Source: Balanoglossus misakiensis (lineage: Eukaryota > Hemichordata). Taken from it: DNA of 64,000 nucleotides. Both the position numbers and the translations under genes were made by a program. The DNA lies in NCBI GenBank assembly GCA_040954595.2, contig CM082578.2:13206001-13270000 (forward strand), read 5' to 3'. The notes below the pieces were generated by a model. That model searched no databases, was not told the origin of the DNA, and worked only from the letters and a program-made list of their open reading frames with translations. This document shows, one piece after another, positions 12,049 through 28,089 of this stretch. How positions within the stretch are numbered: position 1 is the stretch's first letter; each line of letters opens with the position of its first letter.

Positions 12049-16497
<4,449 letters not shown>

Positions 16498-17469
16498 TCA
16501 AAGTCTCTCTCACCGGATTTGCACATGCGATTCCGCCTGGGACAGATGCGACTGGCAAATTCCGTCAGGGATATCTGGAGTCCCACGACCTACCTTCCAT
16601 CCAGTCCACAGTCAGAACAGCTGATCAATGTTGTGTAACAAAATGACGAGCGCCACCACAGGTCATAAAGAAAATTGAGTTGAGTCAATGAGTTGAGTCT
16701 GGACTTCTTCCTCCTGTGATAGTGTTTGTGTTTTTTTATTGTGTAATAAAATAAACAGTGAAAAAAAGTATTCAAAAAGCTGGAGGTGCGGTATTTTATT
16801 ATATGCGAGAAACTTTGACCAAAAAATTACAAATCATTTCCATGGTGCTGTTCACTCGTGCAGATATGGACGGAAAGTAACGTAGGCCCGAAACGTGATC
16901 ACAAAACAGTTCGCTAGACCAAGTCATTTGGTTGGTACTGTCGCGGTAATGTGATGATGGGCGATACTAGTACATGTATATGCCAGTGCCGCCACCCGGC
17001 CTTTCAATTGTAAATTAAGACAAAAACTAAAACGTGTAATTTGCTTCTATAAAAGTATGGCGGCTAGTACAGAATCCAACAGGTGGTCCATGCAGTACAT
17101 CAGGGGTATATTGGGGTGCAGTTGAGTTGGTTTTCATTGGAAACATTCCCATACAGCTCCCAGTATTGTACTGGATTGTACTGACCCCCCCCCCCCCCCC
17201 ACCTAGCAATGAGTGGTTTTTTTTCTTGCTTCATTGCACCCGCCATAATGTGTCCTGCTGAAATATGTAATGTATCAGTCGCCAGATAAGTCTTACCATT
17301 TCAAGTTAAATTCAATATTTTGTACTGTAAATGCTTATCTCCTCATTTCGGAAATGTCTTTAACAATATATTATTGCAGCTTATAGCGGGACCATAACGT
17401 CTGAGTCTACCCGGGTGCGAGCTCCCTGTTCCCGGGCGATGATGTCGACGGCTGCCCATGCGCACTCCG
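16498..17469. other. SELENOO promoter side and 3' UTR of the death-domain gene
   Basis: Both flanking genes run leftward, so this 1-kb spacer should hold the 3' end of the death-domain gene and the SELENOO promoter. TTTATT at about 16735-16740 and TTTTATT near 16792 are AATAAA signals on the minus strand. A run of 16 C lies at 17185-17200. No additional gene is seen. Confidence 0.6.
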
Positions 17470-20155
17470 TCAGTGCTCGCGATCCTTCTTCTCGACCACC
17501 AACAGCTTCAAGTCGTCCAGACAGGCGTTGGCGAGCTCCCGCTGTCCCGTCTGCACGAGGGCGTCAACGATCTTTTCAAGGGTGGCCTCCGCTTGGCCCT
17601 GTCTTCGTTGCCATGTCAACATCAGCTGCAGCACCTGCTCTTTGTTGTTCTTGTGGTGGCTCTCCTTAAGCGAGGCGATGTCTCCAATGGTTAGCCCCAT
17701 GGCCAGTCCGAATGCCATCATGTCGTTAGGCCCCACGTGATCTTTAATCACTCTCATGGTTTCCGGTGTAACTATCGCTGGTAGACCTAAATTAGCAGCA
17801 TACCAAATGTTGTCATAATTAATAAATAAATTAAATATTACAGGGACAAAGTCGCTATACTAACGCAGCATTGTGTGCTGGTCTAACCAATTTCTGTTAT
17901 ATTTATAACGTCATGATTACCCCCCCCCCCTCCGCCCAATCTAATCCCCCACCCTTCCTCTTAAGACCCCTTCACCCCCAGGAATAGCCACGGGACCGAT
18001 TTTTATAATTTGTCTTGAACCAGAATGTTCCGGGCTGTATAGATTCAAAGTCAACGACAAGTCTTCAGTTCCAACCTACCCTGACTTAGTAAAAACTGCA
18101 ACTTTTGACGTGTCTTCATGCTCTCGCTGCTTTCTTCTAGACTTCTGACTCTTCTCTGTAAATCTTTAAAAAAAAAACGACATTCAGCCCGTCGTATTCA
18201 GTCAGATTGCCCTATTTGTTCCACTGGGTCGATTACGCCTTAATAATCAACATTAAGTAAGAAACATTGTATTTTTCTAACCGATTTCAATTATTCATAG
18301 AAGCCATTAATTCCAGATGGCTCCATCGCTGGCAAAGCTCCGTAGTCGTCATGCTTGACAAAACTGTCCTTTATGTCTGCTACGCGCATTTCGATGCGAC
18401 ATACTATTACGGATATTTGCGTTGCTTTCTTCGGTGCGTCGATTCGAAGTTCATAGATTTTTGACTTGAACAAATTTGTGATCAACGCGGCAAATTAAGT
18501 TTCTATAAAATCTGAATGGTCTATTCCACGATTGTGTATTTTATACAGGGACCATTACATCCTTCTGGCCCCCGTCCAACGGAGCATTGACCGACGTCAG
18601 GGTTCGCGGGAGAGGAATGGGACTTTGTACGGAGTGTGGCCAATTAACGCGATCGCAATTATGAGTTTAAATCAATCTCCTTAATGGACTGGTGGACCAG
18701 TCTCAAAAGAGTGTGGCTATATACTTTGATTATCGCAATTTCACCGAATCAATAGTGAAGTCCGTCACAATCACGTAATACAGACAGTCGCATCGACGAT
18801 TGAAAATAATAAAAAATTGTCATGATATATTTTAATATCTTGTTTTTCTGCTACTAACCTTCTATGACACTGGCCTGTATGGTACTGCTATCGGCCAGCG
18901 ACAGGCCGATGACGTCTGTAGCTGCTCTTGCGGCTTCTGACTTCGCATCGTCATTTTCACCATCGTCGTCGTCATCGCTAATGACCGGCTGAGCGGTCCG
19001 GCCCCTGTCTTGTCTGTTCTTCGCCTTCCGATTGTCCGCTTCGTGCGTTGAGTTTCCGAGGACACCGTGTTCGTGGATGGGCGGCAGCAGCGTGACGTCT
19101 TGTGGTTTGGAGCTGTTTTTGGCACTGGCAGATTCTCTTTTCCGTATGGTGGCGGCCATTCTTCTCGCTCGTACCTCCGCCGTGGGTAGATGGTTATTTT
19201 CCGTGTTGTTTAACGAGTTACCAGGACGACCGACGCCGTAATCCACTTCCTTCGAGGAGCGAGCCGACGAGCCGCCCTTTCTCTTCGAGCCGGCTGTTTT
19301 CGACCCTTCGCCCGACGGGGCTTTCGACGATACCCTGGAGTCGGAGAAGGAACTTTCGTAGTATTGACTCGCGGAGTCGTAGCGATCTCCGTTGCGGGTG
19401 ACGGGCAGAACGGACGCGTGTACTAACGGCGGCAACGACGTGGGTGTCCTCTCTGAGTGTTTAGCAGCGTGGCTCATGTCGAAAAGAACTTCATCATAGC
19501 GACGCTTTTTGGCCGAGTGGCTCACTAGATACGAAATCAGTCTCAGAATGGCTCGGGCTACGTCGTGAACTGTCGGAGCAAGGCTTATCACCCCTGCAAA
19601 TTCCAGCATATCCCCGATAGCAAGTTTGTGGCCGTCTTTGTCAAGCGCGCTGAAGTCGTTATCATCCTTAAGTAGGGTCTCCAGTCGTGCCAACTCAACG
19701 TTCAGGGCATGCGCAATGGCCACTTTCCCTTGATCGATGACGATCGCCTGTTCCTCTCCGACTCGCTTCAGTATGTCCCGCGCAATCGCGTTGAGTTTCT
19801 TCTGGTACTCTCGCAGCTGGTCGATGATCACCAGATATTTGGCGATCACCTCAGCTTTCTGTGCAGTCAGTGGGTTCTTGATATAATCGATGTAAAAACT
19901 TTTCACTTCGGCGATGCTTTTGACGCCGTATCGTGGGCTGAGTTTTAGCCGCTTGAGCAGCAGCGAGTCCACAGTAGAATCGATGTACGTGTCCTTCGTC
20001 AGTTTCCTGTGTATCGGTCTTTTGAGCACACTGATGAAGAAATTCTGCTGGAGAGAGAATTTCTCCCAGTGGCCGACGTGTATGTCGAGATCTTTCTTCA
20101 GCCTCTCGTATCTTCTGTTGATCTCTGCGTCAAAGTCTCTGTCTTTGGCTGTCAT
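17470..20155 (-). CDS. Uncharacterised helical-domain protein with C-terminal death domain
   Basis: I do not recognise the N-terminal family. Exons 18859-20155, 18080-18163 and 17470-17786 join in frame (both junctions phase 1; donors GTTAGT and GTAGGT; acceptors TTTAAAG and ATTTAG), giving 565 aa. Residues 1-235 are predicted helical, with segments FSLQQNFFISVL and, near 186-207, a hydrophobic stretch (FAGVISLAP). Residues 236-432 are a Ser/Lys/Arg-rich linker with an acidic run (DDDDDGENDD). Exon 2 (433-460) looks like a short amphipathic coiled coil. Exon 3 (462-565) is a death domain: FGLAMGLTIGDIASLKE, an LMLTWQRRQG helix, then LEKIVDALVQTGQRELANA. Death domains mediate homotypic assembly in NF-kB, apoptosis and innate immune signalling, so a scaffold or adaptor role in the cytosol is inferred. 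The gene at 22127 is a head-to-head paralogue of the N-terminal domain. A function beyond that is unknown. Confidence 0.85.
18164..18858 (-). other. Intron 1 of the death-domain gene
   Basis: Donor GTTAGT (18858 downward) and acceptor TTTAAAG (18164). The reading frame of exon 1 would stop two codons past the donor. An open frame of 64 codons at 18291-18485 (minus) shows no family similarity and is probably chance. Confidence 0.75.
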
Positions 20156-22126
20156 GTTTCATTGTGGTTTTGACCTGCGCGGCCGGCAAGGCATCACGAG
20201 CGCCCCTTCGCGTGGCGTTTCTCAGCTCTAACTGCGCGAAGTTAATCAGTGACGCGAGTGCTCTGAGTTCAGTCGGACGAACAGTTGATGTCCGGCGGTC
20301 CAGGTTCAAGTCACATCGCCAACACCGCCGGGTGTGTGACAGCAATCAGCCGAAGTGACCTAGGGGAAAGAACATTAACAACAGAGATACATGTCTTGAA
20401 AGATGGTCATGTATACCACTGTCATACATGTATGTATACATGTAGTACTAAGACGACAGTGTGAGCGACTCTGGCATTGAAGTTTCATAAAGCACAGTGC
20501 GGAAACTCTAAATTTCAGTGATGATTACACAAATTCGTTAAATCTGTAATTATTAGCCATTGATAGGCACGTATCTGCCAAATGTCTTACAATACTTTCA
20601 GTGACTGTCGTATCGATCATTAGCAAAATAGTTTATCGAACCAGAAACTTAAAAAATATATAGCGAGTTGGTAAAAGTTATTCTTTCTAGAATGTACGAC
20701 GACAATACCAACGGTTGTCAATAGCAACAAGGACGCCATTGCAAGCCCTTCGGTGAATCACTGTCATTGCACAACCAGTGCACGGAGGAAATCCGCTTTT
20801 TGTTATTAAAATGTGTTTGTGGAAACGGTCACTTAGGAAGGCGACATACCGAAGCCGGTCGTACCCAGCCGCCGTGACGGACTCGTGTTTGCTTGATCGT
20901 TTTCTCGGTTAGTGTCTGACGGTGAAGGTCTTGATTTTGGATACACAGTGGAACATCTGCCTCGAACACGCCAATTAACTTGGGTAAGCCTTTTCGCCAG
21001 CTCGATATTTTTGTGGTATTGGCGCAGACTATGGACAGTGTTCATGAGTGGGCACACGCTAACGATTAAGCGATATCATGGCGACAGATGATCCGTCAAA
21101 TAGGGTAGTTTTCCGCGACCAAAAGCGTCCAATTCCAACGCGGAACTATCGTTATTGAGGTTAAAAATTATTCAATACACGGTTAAATACAATTTTATCG
21201 ATTACATGGAAAAACTTGAAGTGTCATTACACGGGTGCAGCCACGTTGTGATGGTAACCAGAAGTATCCACTTTGTTTACAGGTGGAACTCCAAGCTGTG
21301 TTTGGACACAGCTGAATGACGTGACCCACTGTTGACTTCTACACAGGTGCCGCTACTACATGTACGTTACGCTATTTGTCTACAACCTTCCCAAACATAA
21401 AACCCGAACTTGGTCGAGTCACAGTGCACATAACTGACAAACGCTCATATCAAGGAACGTGTTTCCACTGTGAATACAAGTCGACAAGAGGCAAAACAAT
21501 CAACAACGTAGAAGAAAGTGTTAACAATGAGCGCTTGTTTGTTGGGTAATCACAGACTGCAGATTTAGCAACCATTGTTAAGTATCCAGGACCTCTGGCA
21601 TTCATCTTTGCCTGGACGTTTTCATTATCATTTTCTGCTTATCACCTGTTGCTAAAGCTTAAAAATCCTCGGGGAAAGATATATCGTTCTCGACGAAAGT
21701 GCAGCAACCGATGAATTTCTCCGCAATAAATGTCAAAGCGTTAAAAGTCAAGTTTCTTACCTGGCGTTATTGAAAAAAAAATTCACTCAAAACGCAAAGG
21801 ATCAAAAGTTATTCCCTGATATTCAATACATTGATATAACCTGTCTCCAAGGTATTTGCTCAGTGTCAACGGTTCGGTATCGTGCCAGCTATCAACTGTG
21901 TCAGCTCAAACAAGGTTTAGTGCTGTTTCATCGGTTATGCAACAAGTGGTCGTTCAGTGTCTCCCATTGCTGTCAAACACTGCCACAACAATAGGTGTTA
22001 AAAACGCCGTGTGCTCGTAAAATTGTTGAAGGACTCCGCTGGATGGGGTCGTTGGTGGAAATCCAGCAGGCGATCGATGCGAATGTGCAGTGAGTGAATT
22101 TTTATGACGCCCGGCCGCTAACAGAG
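20156..22126. promoter_or_regulatory. Shared intergenic region of a divergent paralogue pair
   Basis: About 1.97 kb separates the two start codons, which point away from each other. It must hold the promoters and 5' UTRs of both genes. I see no clear TATA element. The first 200 bases next to 20156 are GC-richer than the centre. No coding exon recognised. Confidence 0.6.
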
Positions 22127-23194
22127 ATGAAAATGGAGGTGACTAGCGAAGACGTCAGAGTTTTACAAGACGAAGCCCGTCTCTTCTACACAGAGATCAC
22201 CAGGCTGGCTCTGGAGTACGATCAGTTCTCCCGCCAGCGCCGCTCCTTCATCCGGGCGCTGCGCACCGGGAGCGCCGTGCGCCGCCTCTCGCTTCTCCCC
22301 GTGTACCTGGAGCCCATTCTGGCCGACGGCAGCGAGATACACATCAGGGACAACGGCCGCTATGTCGAGGGAGTGAGGAACGTCAGCCAGATCAGGCTGT
22401 ACGCCAAACTGCTCGAGAAACACGCCGTGTTCAACGAGTGCAACTTCGTCGACATTCTGAGGCAGTTTTTGACAATTTGGAGAAAGTTCGGCGAGCTTCG
22501 CACTTACGTGGCCAGTCGGATGTGGCTGTGCAAGCATTCGCGACTGTCCAACCACACCGAAGTGACCAGATCGCTGGTTCGAGACATTAATCGCACGTTG
22601 TCAGCCTGGGAACAGCTGCAGCATAATGAGCACGATTTTTTGGAACTTTACAGGGACCCAACCGTGTCTGTCTTCCAGTTTGGCAAGGACTTCCACTTCA
22701 CTTTGAAGCACGACGAACTTCCTCTGTTTGGGGGCGTCGTTCTGATCATCCCAAAAGCTATCCACTTGGCGTTCTCGGTGCACGATCTGATCAAGGACTA
22801 TTGTTCGGCCACCTTGAAAAGAACCGACTCTTATATCTTCAGGAAAAAGATTGCAGACACGCTTGCGAAAAACCAGGCAAAGAATAACAAAGATTTCGCC
22901 CGAGTGGCAAAACTTCGTGGATTGAAAGCCTCTGACGAAATCATCTTCGGCGTGCATAGTCCGGTCAAAGGTATGCGATCGCTGGCGCCGAAGTCGTCGT
23001 TGTCGTCATCGGCGCCGGACCTGTCCTTTGCCGGCGAATCACAGACCAGGACCATGCCGCCGAGGAACACGCGCGCCAATTTGTACGGCGGCGGCACAGG
23101 AAATAACTACCCCGGCGACCCAATGGCGGCCCTCAGACGCATGGGCGCGGCTTTTGACAAATCGTCCCGTCGGTTCTACGCATCAAGACGGTAG
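22127..23194 (+). CDS. Uncharacterised helical-domain protein, paralogue of the neighbouring death-domain protein but lacking that domain
   Basis: Single coding exon, 355 aa. The ATG at 22127 is the first in frame; codons upstream lack ATG. The domain at 1-240 parallels the minus-strand gene position by position: FS.Q...FI at 34-42 (33-41 in the partner), RY at 78-79 (75-76), DF at 170-171 (167-168). The hydrophobic segment F.GV....P.....A.....LI at 201-222 matches partner 186-207 with a constant offset. It continues with a basic region (FRKKIADTLAKNQAKNN) and a Ser/Arg/Gly-rich tail ending FYASRR. There is no death domain, and the frame closes with TAG. An AATAAA at 23554-23559 would give a short 3' UTR. 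GC is higher than in the surroundings, as expected of coding sequence. Function unknown; by context it may pair with, or compete with, the death-domain partner. Confidence 0.85.
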   Translation: MKMEVTSEDVRVLQDEARLFYTEITRLALEYDQFSRQRRSFIRALRTGSAVRRLSLLPVYLEPILADGSEIHIRDNGRYVEGVRNVSQIRLYAKLLEKHAVFNECNFVDILRQFLTIWRKFGELRTYVASRMWLCKHSRLSNHTEVTRSLVRDINRTLSAWEQLQHNEHDFLELYRDPTVSVFQFGKDFHFTLKHDELPLFGGVVLIIPKAIHLAFSVHDLIKDYCSATLKRTDSYIFRKKIADTLAKNQAKNNKDFARVAKLRGLKASDEIIFGVHSPVKGMRSLAPKSSLSSSAPDLSFAGESQTRTMPPRNTRANLYGGGTGNNYPGDPMAALRRMGAAFDKSSRRFYASRR

Positions 23195-23553
23195 CTCTGG
23201 GATTGAAGTCGTCCACTCACTTTCTTGGAGAATAGTTTTGCCGAATAATTTCCATTGGGAGGAATTCCACATGACCGAAGCACCCGGGAGGGTGAACTGA
23301 CCGTTTTGATCGCGTGTAAGCGATGGTCTAAGTGATTAATACCAGCCCTGCATATTCTGGTTAGGGGAATGTCTTTAAATCATAAATTGTGAATTGTGCC
23401 TGTTTTGTATTGTCAAGAAAACAACGCAAGTTCAGTAAAATATGTCGATTGACAAGGTCTCAGCATTCTATGATGGTAAATGTAACGGTGCAATGTTACT
23501 TTACATTTGTTGAATACTAGTTTGTGAAGCCTTATCCGTGAAGTGAACGTTTC

Positions 23554-23559
23554 AATAAA
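23554..23559 (+). terminator. Polyadenylation signal of the 22127 gene
   Basis: AATAAA 360 bases after the stop codon, the first good signal downstream. Confidence 0.6.
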
Positions 23560-25953
23560 TTTTGCCCGTGTCTGCGTAAATGACATTGGATAATTGCCTG
23601 CTATATGTCACATCAACACTTGAGCTGAAATAATATTAATACAAGAGAAATCTTTATTTCTATTAAATATTAGTTATTAAGGCCCATATGATGTGTATAA
23701 TTGGCTATTTAGAAGTTAATGAGGTATCATGATTATGGGTTTCAGCGAGGCAATGACCGTGCCGACCCAAATAGCACAGCAGGTAGTGAGGCATGGATTT
23801 GCGATTTTTAAGATTTATGTTCTTTAAAACAGAAATTTGAGATTATGAAATGTTTACATGTCATACGTATTAAATATCACCAGACTTTCGGTATATGCTG
23901 ACATCTAACCTGGCTCATGTTACTTTTACAAGTCACGTTCCGAGCGGTTTTATTTGCCATAGTCAATGCTTCAACGTGCGAGTGCTGGTGTTCTAACACC
24001 GAAATTATGTTGACACAAACCCACAGATGGAAATGGCTTAACTGGCTAATATGTAAGACTTCGCGTATTCGAAAGCATTGACAATTTTGTATGATCTGGG
24101 TATTAACGTTAACGCCGATATGTAATAAGTTGCCGCACTAGTTGTCATGACCACAGTTCATGGGAGGTTGAGTCATAGATATGATGTTGAAACTTGATCA
24201 TACAAAATCGAAACACAGTCAGAAAAATCTCGCAGAAAAGGATGTATATCTAGTTGATATGTCGACGGTTTATGAATTGAATTTGATACGCATTCATCAT
24301 AATTATTATCGTTGTTGTTGTTAACGAGGTTTAATGGGTCATATGCAAGAAAGTTTCGATTAAAAAATTGTTCATTTGAATTGAAATCTCATAAACGAAA
24401 TTATTGGCCTGTTTAATCATCGTCTATTTTCGACATATTATTGCCAAAATCTGCATGAGAGTGTATAAAATGATGGACTAAATCAACACCGTGGTAAACG
24501 TGATCCAACTGCGGGAAAACATAGCATGACAGATTACCGTCATTGATTGTCAAATCAACTGCAGTAACGGTGATGCATTTATTTCATTATGCGCGCGGAA
24601 AGAGAAGAGTTGGTATTGTAATCCGACACTTCCTGCTGTGGTGAGTGGTCGCTGGGGGCGCTGCCCGCAAGCCCAAATAATCACTGACTGCAGTGGCCCG
24701 GGCCAGCCTGGCCAACTGTCAGCGCTGTGTGCGCATCTATTAATGTTGTTCGTGGCTTTCCGGGAAGAAGAAAAGAACCTGTCTGTCTAGATGTTATCCA
24801 TTCTCCCCCGACACATTAGCTGCATGACATAAGGTGAGTGTGCCTTCCATCCCTATCCGATGTTTATGCTCTTTCTCGGAAACCAGTTTACACAGTGAAA
24901 GTTGGGAAAGTAAGTGTGCTTTCGTGTTAGTGTACGCACAGACTACGTATACAGTGTTAAACATTCCGCGCGCTGTACTAATGATAGGCAGCCAGAATAC
25001 GAGGATCACATAAGAAAGTAGCCCTAATCTTCCCCTGGCCTCCTGAATTCCAGCAAAATCGCGCGAAGACGAAGAATCGTAGGCCGAAATTCCCATCAGC
25101 GGAAAAGCACGAGGAAGGTCGTTGTGCACGTGAGCCTGTGCGAATCACACTCGTCGTCTGTTCACGGAAATCCCTCCACGAGATACGCATTACTGGCGCG
25201 TTGGAGCAGAATAAAACATTTGTCTGGGTCCTTTCACTTGTTCATTACATCATTGCTACTGACTAGACTGTTTGTGCTAACACTGTCAAGAGATACAAAG
25301 GATGAAGCGCACTTTGTTCGTCTGTTTTGCATCTTACATAGATTACCAAGTAACGTGACACTCACATCGCTCAGGCTTGATAATGCAACTCAGGGAATAG
25401 TAACCTCTGGGTAGGTAGAAACCGAGGCCCACCACTCCTGCTGCGACTTACTAATTCGTCTGCATTTTGTCTCGTGTCACACACGCTGATTAAGGGACGT
25501 GCATTTTATGAATGTATTTAGACGTAAAGGATTGTGGTTGTTTTTCGATCACATTACTGCAGTGCGATATGCATAATGGGGTGGGGCACGAACAGCCTGG
25601 GAATTTTACGTTTGCAGACCAAATACAAAACATGTACTATGCCACTGTGCTCTTGGCCGATTTTCGGGGCATTTTTTAGTTTCGGTTTTTACGAGACATC
25701 TCCTCCAACCAAACAATGTAGAGCAGACTAAACAAGTTTGATTTGTTAGGTGCTTTATGGATCTTAAGGCGAGGGCTGAAACCTGTTTTTTCCCATTATA
25801 ATGATATTACAACGCAAATTGCCACTGCGCACATTTCTGACCGTTTGCTGGCTATGTCTAGGCCTATACAATAGTAAATCAAGATGTTTAGAAGGCTTAG
25901 GTTTAATCCCTGCGCCAATGCATTAGTCGGGAAATGTGTGACTTCTCCGTGAT

Positions 25954-25993
25954 GGACAAACGTGCTCTCATAAGGACAAACGTGCTCTCATAA
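25954..25993. repeat. Exact 20-bp tandem duplication
   Basis: GGACAAACGTGCTCTCATAA occurs twice in direct succession with no mismatch. Confidence 0.95.
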
Positions 25994-27609
25994 CCGTAGA
26001 CCACCATATTTTTGAGTACGGTCGTATGTGGCAGTTTATGAGACGCCCAGCCGTTACTATTTCCTCGATAAAGCGAATCTGTCACGCCATATGACTGAGA
26101 ATGAAGACCATTCGATCCAGCGACGGCGTCCTGTCAAGCAAAAATTCGATTTCTAAATTCTTTGCATAACAGGTAACTTTTCATTATGACATTCTAATTC
26201 TCGCGTATTCGGCCTCACTCCGAAATATCTGGAGAAGTTAATTAATCACCGACATGGGGTGGCACATCTTACACATCGTTCTCATATCTTAAGATTATTT
26301 TCCGAACTCCAAGAGTCTCGTGTGACCCTGCGAGATCTTGGGAGGGCGTGCGACACAGGACAAACGTCACATGGCCATGACGTTAAACGGTACAAAACTT
26401 GCAATTTTTGCTTTAAACTCTGCACTTATTCTAGTTTCATACAAAACTTGACTTCCATTACTTGGCTAGCAACGGTAATTAACCAAGTCTCGCGAGATCT
26501 CGCGATGAGGGGAAAACCATCTATTGGACCAGCTTGCATCAACCTATAGTGGACGAGGTCAAGTTGAGGTGCAAAGATAAGCGATTAGTTCAGTGTTGCA
26601 GAATGTCCACTTGGCACAGACGCGTTAAACAGACGTCCCTTGGCATTCACGGCAGCTGGAGCGGCATACCGTCTCATAACTTATCTACCGTCTCCTAATT
26701 TATCATGACCAGCGGTCTGTAAGAACTATCATAACTTCGAAGTGCATCAACCCCAACATTTTATTTCAACGAGGTCAAGCCGCCAAAAGTACAGCATAAC
26801 ATGCCTGGCCTGATTTTCTGCAAACTCGGCACAAAAACCCGAAAACCCCAATAGCTGCTATTCTTTGCATTATTTTCATGACTTTTTTTCAAAATTAGAA
26901 TGATGCACTTAAATAAGTGTACCGATGGGTACACACAAACTCTCCCGCCGTCCAGACTAACTTGATCTTGATTTCTCTTGCAACATACAGCACACCGCGG
27001 CACAGTAGTCTGATAGGTCGCATGAACGCACACCGAGTTCATGGTCAGTCAGAATTTTATTGCAATGGCCGACATGATTTACAGCGGCAATCCATCTTTC
27101 ACGTGACCAGAACGATATACAATACGGGAATCAATCCAGTACTTTATGAATAGTAATCCAAAGCTAACATTACCTTTAAATTCAGTATTACGCCAATTAA
27201 ACATTTGATATGCCACCATGCATGCATGCTCGTGCGTGTGCCACTTGTGGCAGTGTAACGTGGGTGGCTCAATTTCTTGGGGTGTCACGGCTTCATAACA
27301 TCTAAGTCGATTCCTGGCCCTTGGGGCTCCGCTGTTCAATTTGCTCGAAGCGATACTAATTGTAGCGGAATGGCTGTGGGATCACCGATTTAGTCAACTC
27401 GAACTTTGGCGACAGATATAATAATTATTATGCACTGATAATAACAGTCCGCCCCCCCCTAATGACTAATTAATTACCTGTCGTGGTTTAGTATATGATG
27501 AAAAGGGTCGATCATTAATCGCAGGATCGTGTTACAAGTTCTTTGATATTAAGCTTAAAGGTCAAAGAGACGATAAGGACGATCACTGCTATAAAAAAGT
27601 CCATAAAAA

Positions 27610-28089
27610 TTAAACTTCAACGTCAAATGAAACCATAATTGAAGACCCTGTTCTCGAGTGACAGTGGTTGGTACATTCCGCGATGCCTGTGAAGTTTTCA
27701 CTTCTGGTTATAGTATTTTCATTTGTTATGATCAGCATGGTGTAAACAACGCCATGTGTCGCTAAGTGGGGGAAAGCAACCTTGATAGCCTTTGTTGCGA
27801 TTTCGAGAACCAATACAGTGCGCTGTGCTGTATTGCTGAAATGTTTGGGATTGATTTCCATGAATGGGCGTTTATCGTTCAGCGCTTTATGCATCACTGA
27901 TATAAACTTTGCAAAATCAGAGGTCAGGGAGGGAAAGGGGTCACAATGGTCAAAATGTGTATCGTGTAAGCGACTCTCCTCTCGTGGACAGTTTACTTTA
28001 TGATTCACGCAACAGTGTTTCGCGTAAACAACCAGCGGCGTGTGACTGCAGACACCCCGAGGAGTCTTCGTCTTTTGTAGTGATGGCAT
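27610..28089 (-). CDS. Hypothetical open frame, 159 codons
   Basis: ATG at 28087-28089 to TAA at 27610. The product has a Cys/His-containing N-terminal third (KHCCVNHKVNCP) and a more hydrophobic middle (LVLEIATKAIKVAFPHLA). No family recognised. The length is unusual for non-coding DNA of this composition, but there is no splice, paralogue or context support. It could be a decayed gene, an exon of an unrecognised gene, or chance. Confidence 0.2.
   Translation of the reverse strand: MPSLQKTKTPRGVCSHTPLVVYAKHCCVNHKVNCPREESRLHDTHFDHCDPFPSLTSDFAKFISVMHKALNDKRPFMEINPKHFSNTAQRTVLVLEIATKAIKVAFPHLATHGVVYTMLIITNENTITRSENFTGIAECTNHCHSRTGSSIMVSFDVEV

Noticed and set aside
20255-20345. tRNA-like B-box (GGTTCAAGTC) upstream of the death-domain gene
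   Set aside because: No matching acceptor stem, A box or anticodon arm could be assembled.
22163-23097. Minus-strand open frames of 88-130 codons opposite the 22127 gene
   Set aside because: They overlap the sense gene, which has a paralogue supporting its frame. The antisense products show nothing recognisable.
18859-23194. Naming the paralogue pair as apolipoprotein L relatives
   Set aside because: Only a loose helix pattern is shared and no diagnostic motif, so it is kept as a testable idea rather than an annotation.
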